From positions 3,767 through 11,585 of the forward strand of contig DKBA01000112.1 of the NCBI GenBank assembly GCA_002450985.1: a DNA stretch of 7,819 nt. The letters are read 5' to 3'. The notes beneath the pieces were generated by a model, which saw only the letters and a list, made by a program, of their open reading frames with translations, did not search any database and was not told where the DNA came from. Below, in pieces: positions 1 through 5,524 of the stretch (positions within the stretch are counted from its first letter, which is position 1; each line of letters starts with the position of its first letter). Position numbers and translations under genes: made by a program. This DNA is from Acidimicrobiia bacterium UBA6912. GTDB taxonomy: Bacteria; Actinomycetota; Acidimicrobiia; Spongiisociales; UBA5794.

Positions 1-768
1 GTGGCCCGCCGCCTCACCGACGCCACAGGAACGGCGTCGGAGCTGCGCTACCGCGGCAGGACGGTGCGGATCCAGGTGGCGCCCATCGCCATCGACTCGG
101 ACCAGTTCGCCCGCATCGCCGCATCACCGGAGATGGCGCGCAGCGTCGGTGAGCTGCGCACCCGGCTCGGCTCGCCGTCGAAGCTCATCCTCGGCGTCGA
201 TCGCCTCGACTACACGAAGGGCATCGACGTCCGCATCAAGGCGTTCGCCACGCTCGTCGAGCGCGAGCCAGACGCCCGGTACCAGCTCGTGCAGATCGCC
301 GTGCCAAGCCGGGAGGGCGTGCCCGCCTACCAGGAGATGCGGCGCCAGATCGAGGAGATCGTGGGCAACGTCAACGGGCAGCTCGCCAAGCCGGACTACA
401 CGCCGGTGCAGTACTACTACCGCAGCCTGCCGCTCGAGGAGCTCATCCAGATGTACGTCGCCGCCGACGTGATGCTCGTGACTCCGCTCCGGGACGGTAT
501 GAACCTGGTGGCGAAGGAGTACGTGTCCACGCGGCTCGACCGGACGGGGGTGCTCGTCCTGTCCGAGTTCGCCGGCGCCGCCGAGCAGCTCACGTCGGCG
601 TTGCTCGTGAATCCTCACGACGTCGACGCGATGGTGGACACGCTGCACCGGGCCGTGACGATGGACCGGGGCGAGATGCGGCGGCGGATGGCGGCCCTCC
701 GCCGCACCGTCGTCGGCAACGATGTCTACGACTGGGCCCGGGAGTGCCTGGAGGCGCTGCACGCGTAG
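1..768 (+). CDS. otsA: Trehalose-6-phosphate synthase (GT20), C-terminal part, 5' truncated by window
   Basis: This enzyme transfers glucose from a nucleotide sugar (UDP- or ADP-glucose) to glucose-6-phosphate, giving trehalose-6-phosphate in the cytoplasm. The 255 visible residues cover the C-terminal half of the GT-B fold. DRLDYTKGI (residues 67-75) carries the Arg/Lys pair that contacts the donor phosphates. RDGMNLVAKEY (164-174) is the GT20 signature with the Asp and Glu that bind the donor sugar. SEFAGAAEQL (188-197) follows. The family is about 450-500 residues long, so roughly 200 N-terminal residues lie outside the window. The in-frame GTG at base 1 is therefore almost certainly an internal Val, not the start. 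The gene ends at a TAG. No OtsB phosphatase follows; the next gene is convergent and unrelated. The family call is near certain; donor preference cannot be read from this fragment. Confidence 0.95.
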   Translation: MARRLTDATGTASELRYRGRTVRIQVAPIAIDSDQFARIAASPEMARSVGELRTRLGSPSKLILGVDRLDYTKGIDVRIKAFATLVEREPDARYQLVQIAVPSREGVPAYQEMRRQIEEIVGNVNGQLAKPDYTPVQYYYRSLPLEELIQMYVAADVMLVTPLRDGMNLVAKEYVSTRLDRTGVLVLSEFAGAAEQLTSALLVNPHDVDAMVDTLHRAVTMDRGEMRRRMAALRRTVVGNDVYDWARECLEALHA

Positions 769-1070
769 GCGGCGGAGTCACGGGCGGCATGCCGGAGCCA
801 CCACGAGCAACGCATCGAGGGCGTGCACAGTGCCGGGTCGGCTCGGAACGGATTGCACGAGATCGCTCGGGGTGGTGAGTGATATGTGCTGCGCATTCCC
901 CACAGGGCACCCTGAGCGCGGCCGCGTTCGAGTGCTGCCCGCCCACCACAGGACTCAGCACTTCGGCTCGCCTTCACCCGAGCGGACGCCGCTTACGTAA
1001 CCCCGCCCACGCCAACTTCGAGGACGAACCCGAGGTGTGGCTCGGAGAGACGGTGCCACCTCTGCCCGCT
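769..1070. other. Intergenic stretch between convergent otsA and VOC genes
   Basis: About 300 bases without a credible gene: open frames crossing it have no recognisable domain and run antisense into neighbours. No tRNA or other RNA gene is apparent. It contains a perfect 10-bp palindrome CGGCATGCCG (785-794), a weak hairpin GCTCG-8 nt-CGAGC (966-970/979-983) and an AT-rich 8-bp palindrome TTACGTAA (993-1000). None is followed by a T-run, so no intrinsic terminator can be called, although transcripts from both sides should end here. Confidence 0.6.
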
Positions 1071-1460
1071 TCATCCAGCTGCCGCAGTAGGTTGGAGGAG
1101 GCCGAGGGTGTTGCCGAAGGGGTCGGTGATCCAGGCTGCCAGCGCGAATCCGACGTTCGCGATGCCGTTGGATGTGGTCAGGCCGTCCTCGTCGTACTCG
1201 TCGATGACGACACCTCGTGCTCGGAGCTCGTCGAGTTCGGCGGCAAGGTCGGTAACACGCCAGAACGCTTGGGTCTGCGGGTCGGCAGTGCCAACGGAGC
1301 TCAGCGAGAGAGTGAGCTGGGTGCCGCCGGACGCGACGACGAGGCGATGCTCGTCGCGCTCGACGATCGGGAGCCCGAGCTGCTGGTGGTAGAAGCAGTG
1401 GGCGTTGTCGAGGTCGGTGACCAGCAGGACGGTGTCGAGGGGATGGTCGGCGAGCATCAT
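1071..1460 (-). CDS. VOC / glyoxalase-bleomycin-resistance fold protein
   Basis: A single-domain VOC-superfamily protein of about 128-129 residues, the usual size. The N-terminal beta-alpha module reads LDTVLLVTDLDNAHCFYHQQLGL (from about residue 7) and the C-terminal module ends AAWITDPFGNTLGLLQP (about 107-123), the classic DPxGN turn. There are tandem ATG codons at 1460-1458 and 1457-1455. GAGGAG lies 3 nt before the first and 6 nt before the second, so the second is better placed, while the first overlaps the upstream stop (ATGA). Either implies translational coupling to the small YceI-like ORF. The residue that is often His in the first strand is Asp here, and the usual terminal Glu after DPFGN is replaced by Gly/Leu, so a canonical metal site looks incomplete. 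Substrate unknown; fold assignment strong, enzymatic role open. Confidence 0.88.
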   Translation of the reverse strand: MMLADHPLDTVLLVTDLDNAHCFYHQQLGLPIVERDEHRLVVASGGTQLTLSLSSVGTADPQTQAFWRVTDLAAELDELRARGVVIDEYDEDGLTTSNGIANVGFALAAWITDPFGNTLGLLQPTAAAG

Positions 1461-1600
1461 CGGCTCCTCGGGCTCGGAATCCGGACGGGGACGGACCGAT
1501 CGTCTGCCTTGGTCAGGCCGAGGTGGCGGACGGTCAACTCGAGTTGGACCGGGTCCACGCCCCACGTGCCGGTGGCAAGGTCGGTCGCGGTGGTGGGCAT
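1457..1600 (-). pseudogene. YceI-like N-terminal fragment (47 aa), translated leader of the VOC gene
   Basis: A 47-codon ORF whose residues 8-31 (LATGTWGVDPVQLELTVRHLGL) resemble the start of YceI lipocalin-like proteins, which typically read TGTWxxDPxHSxxxFxVRHLxxSKVRGxF. The likeness stops after about TKADD (32-36); the remaining dozen residues are Arg/Pro/Ser-rich and unlike YceI. The beta-barrel (normally about 180 residues) is missing. Translation signals are excellent: AGGAGG lies 5 nt before the ATG at 1600-1598. Its TGA (1459-1457) overlaps the first ATG of the VOC gene. I see no continuation of YceI in the other frames before the VOC gene, so a deletion fits better than a simple frameshift. 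It could be a decayed gene kept because its strong ribosome site feeds VOC, or a small protein in its own right. The YceI resemblance is read by eye. Confidence 0.6.
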
Positions 1601-1685
1601 GGATTCCTCCTGTTGCTGGTGTGGCGAAACGGGCGTGTCCCCGGACCAACGATCAGGAAGAGATCCGGAGGCCGGTCGGAACGGG

Positions 1686-2072
1686 CTAGAAGGGCTTGTT
1701 GAACATGTAGCTGGCGATCTTCCAGCCACCGTTACGGCGGGCGAGCACGAAGAGCTCACGGTTCTGCTCGTCGTCGACCACGGCGCCGTCGGCGAGCACG
1801 GTGAGCGTGCCCTGGGAGTGAGTGCGGGCCACGGCGAGGTCGTCGTGGATTGAGATGTCGTCGTAGTGGAACTCGACATCGAGCTTGATCGTGTCGAAGA
1901 TCTGCACGTAGGCACCTCGGATGTCGGTGCCGCTGCTGGTCGGGATGTGGTCGGGCATGAAGACGCCGTCGTTGACGTAGACGGATGCTGCGAGGTCGGC
2001 GTCGGAGGTGTTGAGCGCCTCCATATACGTGTCGAGCACCTGCCGGATCGCTTGTTCGTCGGTCGTGGTCAT
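1686..2072 (-). CDS. NTF2/SnoaL-like protein of the SgcJ/EcaC type
   Basis: A 128-residue protein with the cone-shaped NTF2-like fold. It begins with the helix DEQAIRQVLDTYMEALNTSDADLAAS (5-30), then VYVNDGVFMPDHIPTSSGTDIRGAY (31-55), typical of the SgcJ/EcaC subgroup (D/G-V-F-M-P and G-x-x-I-R-G). It ends with NRELFVLARRNGGWKIASYMFN (104-125). The ATG at 2072 was chosen because the family homology begins there and AGGA lies about 9 nt upstream; a longer in-frame ATG at 2231 would run into the divergent regulator gene. Members include polyketide-tailoring and small-molecule-binding proteins, and many have no known reaction. It is the first gene of a minus-strand unit with the YceI-like fragment (85-nt gap) and the VOC gene, and is head-to-head with a MarR gene that probably controls it. 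Family confident, function unknown. Confidence 0.9.
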   Translation of the reverse strand: MTTTDEQAIRQVLDTYMEALNTSDADLAASVYVNDGVFMPDHIPTSSGTDIRGAYVQIFDTIKLDVEFHYDDISIHDDLAVARTHSQGTLTVLADGAVVDDEQNRELFVLARRNGGWKIASYMFNKPF

Positions 2073-2095
2073 CGTGAGTTGTCCTTTCCTCGTTC

Positions 2096-2138
2096 CTTCG
2101 GACAGAGAGGGTTCTCTCGTTCGTCTGTCTAGCCGAAG
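2096..2138. promoter_or_regulatory. Candidate operator: extended imperfect inverted repeat
   Basis: In the 109-bp gap between the SnoaL-like gene and the divergent MarR gene, CTTCGGACAGA (2096-2106) pairs with TCTGT...CCGAAG (2124-2138), the right arm carrying four extra bases (CTAG). A second repeat, GAGAG-GGTT-CTCTC (2105-2118), is nested inside. A symmetric element here suits the dimeric MarR repressor encoded next door, but no repeat of the exact motif confirms it. Confidence 0.45.
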
Positions 2139-2181
2139 TCGTTTCCACGGAATGCAACCAAGTCGAGGTAGGATTGATTCC

Positions 2182-2661
2182 ATGGAAGCAAAAGTTTCGT
2201 CTGCGCGATCTTCAAGGTTCGCGCTGGCCACGTTGTTCAGTGATCTCGTGAGGTTGGAGACCGAACTGTGGGATCGGATCGACCGCCGACTCCGTCGCGA
2301 TCACGACCTGCCGCTGTCGTGGTTCGAGCCGATGCAGGTCATGGATCGGGTTCCCGACTGCCGGGTGGCTGACATCGCGAAGGCGCTGGCAATCACGGTG
2401 GGTGGTACGAGCAAACTGGTCGACCGCATCGAGCGGGCCGGCTGGTGTAGCCGTGCCCCGAACCCCGACGACGCTCGATCATCCGTACTCGCCCTCACCC
2501 GCGCCGGACGCCGCCGTCTCGATGCCGCCCAGGGCTCGTTCGAAGACGAACTCGAGGCCTCGCTCGGAGCCGCGCTCACCCCCGAACGGCTCGATGCACT
2601 CGCGTCGACCGTGCGCGACGTGCGACAGCACATCGCCGACCAACAAGCGAGCACCTCATGA
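2182..2661 (+). CDS. MarR-family transcriptional regulator (first)
   Basis: A 159-residue winged-helix regulator. An N-terminal dimerisation helix (about 15-40) leads into the DNA-binding core: VADIAKALAITVGG (62-75) is the helix-turn-helix, TSKLVDRIERAGWCSR (76-91) the recognition helix, and NPDDARSSVLALTRAGRRRL (94-113) the wing with the Asp-Asp-Arg pattern of the family. The C-terminal helix completes the dimer. The ATG at 2182 is preceded by AGGTAGGA at a good distance; a TAGGAT hexamer (2169-2174) 7 nt upstream could alternatively be a -10 for a leaderless transcript. The stop overlaps the next ATG (ATGA, 2658-2661), so it is translationally coupled to the dehydrogenase. It probably represses its own operon and perhaps the divergent SnoaL/VOC unit, responding to a phenolic or electrophilic ligand; the ligand cannot be inferred. 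Confidence 0.93.
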   Translation: MEAKVSSARSSRFALATLFSDLVRLETELWDRIDRRLRRDHDLPLSWFEPMQVMDRVPDCRVADIAKALAITVGGTSKLVDRIERAGWCSRAPNPDDARSSVLALTRAGRRRLDAAQGSFEDELEASLGAALTPERLDALASTVRDVRQHIADQQASTS

Positions 2662-3647
2662 CCGAGACCCCGACCTCGATGCGTGCCGTCGTGCTCGACG
2701 CGCCCGGGCCGCCCGAGGCGCTGCAGATTCGCAACGTCGCGGTACCCGTGCCCAAGCTTGGCCAGGTGCTGATCAAAGTCGAGGCGTTCGGACTCAACCG
2801 GTCCGAGCTGCACACGCGCGTTGGTCTTGCCGAAGGTGTCGTCTTCCCTCGGGTGCTCGGTATCGAGGCGACAGGGGTGGTCGTCGACTGTCCCGGCGGC
2901 GAACTCGAGCGTGGCACGCAGGTCGCCGCCATGATGGGCGGCATGGGTCGCACCTTCGACGGTGGGTACGCCGAATACACCTGTGTGCCCGTGGCCCAGA
3001 CGGTCCCGTTCACGAGTGACCTCGACTGGGTAACCCTCGGCGCCGTGCCCGAGATGCTGCAGACCTCCTACGGCTCCCTGACCGTTGGCCTCGACGCCCA
3101 ACCCGGACAGTCGATCCTGATCCGCGGCGGCACCTCGTCGGTCGGGATGGCGACCGCCGTGCTTGCCCGCCGACTGGGCATGACGGTGTTCTCGACCACC
3201 CGCAATTCCGATCGCGCCGACGTCCTTCGCGAGGTCGGGGTGCAGCACCCGCTGGTGGACGACGGTGATGTCGCTGCTCAGGTACGCAGCCTCATCCCCG
3301 ACGGGGTCGACACCGCGCTCGAACTCGTCGGGACGCCCACCCTGCCCGACACCCTCCGGGCGACGCGGGTGCACGGTGTGGTGTGCTTCACCGGGATGTT
3401 GTCGAACCAGTGGACGGTGCGCGACTTCTACCCGATCGAGTACCTGCCGCGCGGCGTGCGGCTGACGGCCTACGGGGGCGACGCCAGCGATCTCCCGCCC
3501 ACCGTGCTGCAGGAGTTTCTTGACGACGTTTCGGCCGGTCGGGCCCGGGTGCCGATCCACCGCACCTACCGTTTGGACGAGATCACCCAGGCCCACGCCG
3601 ACTTGGAAGCCGGTCGAGCGACCGGCAAGCTCGTGGTGTTGCCCTGA
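2658..3647 (+). CDS. Quinone-oxidoreductase-type MDR dehydrogenase (zinc-independent)
   Basis: A 329-residue medium-chain dehydrogenase/reductase of the quinone oxidoreductase branch, likely reducing quinones or enones with NADPH in the cytoplasm. The GroES-like domain opens MRAVVLDAPGPPEALQIR (8-25) and contains the subgroup motif GLNRSELHTRVG (45-56), where zinc alcohol dehydrogenases carry a Cys-centred ligand motif. No cluster of four structural-zinc cysteines is present. The Rossmann domain carries GGTSSVG (157-163) as the dinucleotide turn, then STTRNSDR (179-186), whose Arg after the second strand suits NADPH. The C-terminus (YRLDEITQAHADLEAGRATGKLVVLP) is typical. It has no Shine-Dalgarno of its own: its ATG overlaps the MarR stop, so regulator and enzyme are co-translated. 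MarR-coupled QORs commonly answer quinone or electrophile stress, which is the likely role here. Substrate not determinable. Confidence 0.93.
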   Translation: MTETPTSMRAVVLDAPGPPEALQIRNVAVPVPKLGQVLIKVEAFGLNRSELHTRVGLAEGVVFPRVLGIEATGVVVDCPGGELERGTQVAAMMGGMGRTFDGGYAEYTCVPVAQTVPFTSDLDWVTLGAVPEMLQTSYGSLTVGLDAQPGQSILIRGGTSSVGMATAVLARRLGMTVFSTTRNSDRADVLREVGVQHPLVDDGDVAAQVRSLIPDGVDTALELVGTPTLPDTLRATRVHGVVCFTGMLSNQWTVRDFYPIEYLPRGVRLTAYGGDASDLPPTVLQEFLDDVSAGRARVPIHRTYRLDEITQAHADLEAGRATGKLVVLP

Positions 3648-3705
3648 TCTCCTCACGGCCAACCAGATCAGTCGACATGTGCAAGCCGTCCTCCGAGCCT
3701 GCTGC

Positions 3706-3719
3706 GGTTCGTTCGAACC
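3706..3719. other. Short hairpin between convergent genes
   Basis: GGTTCG-TT-CGAACC (equally a 5-bp stem with a GTTC loop) lies in the 131-bp gap between the convergent dehydrogenase and Gfo/Idh/MocA genes. A second possible stem CCGCG...CGCGG (3730-3734/3745-3749) follows. No T-run is present on either strand, so the role in ending transcription is a guess from position. No gene was found in this gap. Confidence 0.3.
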
Positions 3720-3778
3720 ACGAATCGCCCCGCGACCCTGGGAACGCGGTGGCGCGGTCGGCGCGTCCTGTCAGGTGG

Positions 3779-4894
3779 CTAAGCGGACATGCTGGAACCG
3801 TCGAGCTTCACGGCGCGCCCAACGTCGGAGGAGTGCTGCAGTGCTTCGAGCAACTCGTGGAGTTCCCGGGCGTGGTCGAAGTCCGGGTCGAACCGGTTGC
3901 CGTTCGTGATCGCCTCGGCCATGCGGATGTAGGCGCCGGCAACGTTGCGGGCCGGTCCGCCCGGGACCGCTGCCGGTGCGACGATCAGGCGTTGGGGCGT
4001 CGGAAGCTCGGAGAGCGGCTCGTCGCCCTGGGCGCCTCTCAGTGTGATCGGGCTGATCTGGGGCAGCACCGGCGTTGCGGCCACGATCGTGCCCTTGGTG
4101 CCGTAGATCTCCATGCGCCAGTTGCTCCCGTCGAACGGAACGGAGGCTGCGTGGAACGAGAGGAGGCCGCCGCCGGCGAGAGTGCCGTTCAGCAGCACCG
4201 TGTCGGGTGCGTCTACGTCGATCGTCTCGCCGGTATCGCCGAGCTTCCACTGCGGAACCTGAGTCGCCACTGACGCTGAGACCTCTGCCACGGGTCCCAC
4301 GCAGTAGGTGACGTAGTCGATGGTGTGGCCGGCGGCGATCGTCACGAAGTTCGCACCGTTGTCGGCGTTGCCCATCCATGCGCTGCGGGAATCGCTCCTG
4401 CCGGCCCCGCCGGCGAGCAGCGACACGTTCACCGACAGGATGTCACCCAACCAGCCCTCGTCGTGGAGCTCCTTGATGTGCGTGAGCGACGGGTCGTGGC
4501 GCCCCTGAAGCCCAACCGCCGTCACGACACCCTTGGCTCGTGCCTGGGCGGACATCTCCTGCGTCTCGTCCAGGTTGGCGCCGAGCGGCCACTCGCAGAA
4601 GACATGCTTGCCGGCTTCGAGGGCAGCCATCACCACCTCATGATGATGGGGCACCCTGACCACGACGGACACGATGTCGATATCCGGCTGGACGGCCATC
4701 TCGCGGACATCGTGATAGACGCGGTCGATGCCGTAGGCGTCGCCAGCAGCCGCAGCCGACTCGGGACGACTGGTACACAACGCCGCCAGCTCGATCTGCT
4801 CGATCCCGCGCAATGCGGGTATGTGGGCCACCGGACCCCACCCCCGGCCTTTGGCGTCGGCGCCGACCAGGCCCAGTCGCAATGGTTTCGTCAT
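3779..4894 (-). CDS. Gfo/Idh/MocA-family NAD(P)-dependent oxidoreductase
   Basis: A 371-residue two-domain oxidoreductase. The N-terminal Rossmann fold reads LRLGLVGADAKGRGWGPVAHIPAL (5-28), with an expanded glycine loop, followed by IDIVSVVVRVPHHHEVVMAALEAGKHVFCEWPL (72-104). The C-terminal alpha/beta domain contains AAGHTIDYVTYCVG (187-200), with His190 and Asp193 in the usual active-site positions, and WRMEIYGTKGTI (259-270). The family's EKP motif, whose Lys contacts nicotinamide and substrate, is EWP here (101-103), so the Lys is Trp. The ATG at 4894 was chosen because the Rossmann strand begins at once and AAGGAG sits 6-7 nt upstream; an ATG at 4954 would add 20 unrelated residues. It follows the DDN gene by 106 nt in the same direction and probably shares its MarR-controlled promoter. 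Likely substrate is a sugar, polyol or related hydroxyl compound, but the EWP change makes activity uncertain. Confidence 0.9.
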   Translation of the reverse strand: MTKPLRLGLVGADAKGRGWGPVAHIPALRGIEQIELAALCTSRPESAAAAGDAYGIDRVYHDVREMAVQPDIDIVSVVVRVPHHHEVVMAALEAGKHVFCEWPLGANLDETQEMSAQARAKGVVTAVGLQGRHDPSLTHIKELHDEGWLGDILSVNVSLLAGGAGRSDSRSAWMGNADNGANFVTIAAGHTIDYVTYCVGPVAEVSASVATQVPQWKLGDTGETIDVDAPDTVLLNGTLAGGGLLSFHAASVPFDGSNWRMEIYGTKGTIVAATPVLPQISPITLRGAQGDEPLSELPTPQRLIVAPAAVPGGPARNVAGAYIRMAEAITNGNRFDPDFDHARELHELLEALQHSSDVGRAVKLDGSSMSA

Positions 4895-5000
4895 CGTTGT
4901 CTCCTTCGCGCTAGCTGCGACAAGGGCGACGTTCGGCGGACCGTCTGCAGCCACATCGATGCGGGCACGCGCGGTCTCGTCCAGCCACGTTGGGAAGTCG

Positions 5001-5441
5001 TCAGTCGGCTCGTTCGAGCACGATCACCGGGATGCGTCGATCGGTCTTGGTCTCGTACTCGGCGAACTGGTCCATGATCGCCACGAGCTTGGCGTACAAC
5101 TCGTCGCGGTACGGCCCGTCCTCGACGATGGTCGCCTTGGCAGGGAACCTGTCGGTACCTACCTCGACGGTCACGTCCGGGTTGGCCTGCACGTTGAGGA
5201 ACCAGTGCGGATGATTGGGCGATCCCCCCTTCGTTGCGGCGACGACATAGCGCTCGTCGTGCGTTGCGTACACGAGCGGATTGAGGCGTTGCTTTCCGGT
5301 CTTGGCTCCCGTGTTGTGGAGAATCAGAACGGGCTTCCCTGCGAAAAGCCCGCCCATGGCCACATCAACGGCGCCGTTGTTGGCCCGGAAGTCCTCGATG
5401 ACGTGCCTGTTGATGTCATCAACCGGTGGAGTTGAGGTCAT
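5001..5441 (-). CDS. Deazaflavin (F420)-dependent nitroreductase family protein (DDN-like)
   Basis: A 146-residue split-barrel protein of the DDN/Rv3547 family, members of which use reduced F420 to reduce quinones, enones or nitroaromatics, or bind related cofactors. VLILHNTGAKTGKQRLNPLVY (38-58) is the family's cofactor-phosphate-binding stretch. YVVAATKGGSPNHPHWFLNVQANPDVTVEVG (65-95) is the second signature, and AEYETKTDRRIPVIVLE (127-143) the conserved end. The length is normal. The ATG at 5441 has a strong AGGAGG 5 nt upstream. It is the first gene of a minus-strand pair with the Gfo/Idh/MocA gene and divergent from a MarR gene. Two palindromes cover its likely promoter, so repression by that regulator is the natural model. 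F420 use suggests an actinobacterial host. Family call strong; the physiological substrate is unknown. Confidence 0.94.
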   Translation of the reverse strand: MTSTPPVDDINRHVIEDFRANNGAVDVAMGGLFAGKPVLILHNTGAKTGKQRLNPLVYATHDERYVVAATKGGSPNHPHWFLNVQANPDVTVEVGTDRFPAKATIVEDGPYRDELYAKLVAIMDQFAEYETKTDRRIPVIVLERAD

Positions 5442-5466
5442 GTCCGCCTCCTACGAGTCACGAAAC

Positions 5467-5482
5467 GTATGCGCAAGCATAC
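5467..5482. promoter_or_regulatory. MarR-type operator 1
   Basis: GTATGCGCAAGCATAC: 6-bp perfect arms GTATGC/GCATAC around GCAA. It shares TATGCGC and GCATA with a second palindrome whose centre lies exactly 21 bp away. It covers the -10 zone of the likely DDN promoter. Binding by the adjacent MarR product is inferred from position and symmetry. Confidence 0.75.
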
Positions 5483-5505
5483 ACTATCTATGCGCGCGCA
5501 TACAA
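5476..5505 (-). promoter_or_regulatory. Probable promoter of the DDN-Gfo/Idh/MocA unit
   Basis: On the minus strand TTGTAT (5505-5500) and TATGCT (5481-5476) are separated by 18 bp, giving a plausible though weak -35/-10 pair. Transcription would begin around 5469, leaving a leader of about 28 nt that includes the AGGAGG site. The -10 lies inside operator 1, and the -35 overlaps the end of operator 2, so a bound repressor would block polymerase. Confidence 0.45.
5489..5502. promoter_or_regulatory. MarR-type operator 2
   Basis: TATGCGCGCGCATA is a perfect 14-bp palindrome with the same half-site as operator 1. It sits at the -35 distance from the likely -10 of the MarR gene and overlaps the -35 of the divergent DDN promoter, so a single dimer here could affect both directions. 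Confidence 0.78.
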
Positions 5506-5512
5506 CTTCTGA

Positions 5513-5518
5513 TATCCT
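5513..5518 (+). promoter_or_regulatory. Possible -10 element for leaderless transcription of the second MarR gene
   Basis: TATCCT matches the TANNNT core used by actinobacterial housekeeping promoters. It ends 6 nt before the GTG at 5525, the usual distance to a transcription start, and no convincing Shine-Dalgarno precedes that GTG. The mRNA may therefore start at the start codon itself. Confidence 0.4.
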
Positions 5519-5524
5519 GGTGTC

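Noticed and set aside
879..1853. Long plus-strand ORF (324 codons) over the VOC, YceI-like and SnoaL-like genes
   Set aside because: It is antisense to three genes with recognisable domains and ribosome sites; its own translation is low-complexity Val/Gly/Glu-rich and matches no family.
2301..3662. Minus-strand ORF of 453 codons opposite the MarR and quinone-oxidoreductase genes
   Set aside because: Antisense shadow typical of GC-rich coding DNA, His/Gly/Arg-rich; the plus-strand genes have clear motifs and coupled starts.
3706..3749. Intrinsic terminator between the dehydrogenase and Gfo/Idh/MocA genes
   Set aside because: Short stems exist but no T-run follows on either strand, so it is listed only as a hairpin.
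4895..4954. Longer start for the Gfo/Idh/MocA protein (ATG at 4954)
   Set aside because: The extra 20 residues precede the Rossmann strand and match nothing in the family, while AAGGAG supports the ATG at 4894.
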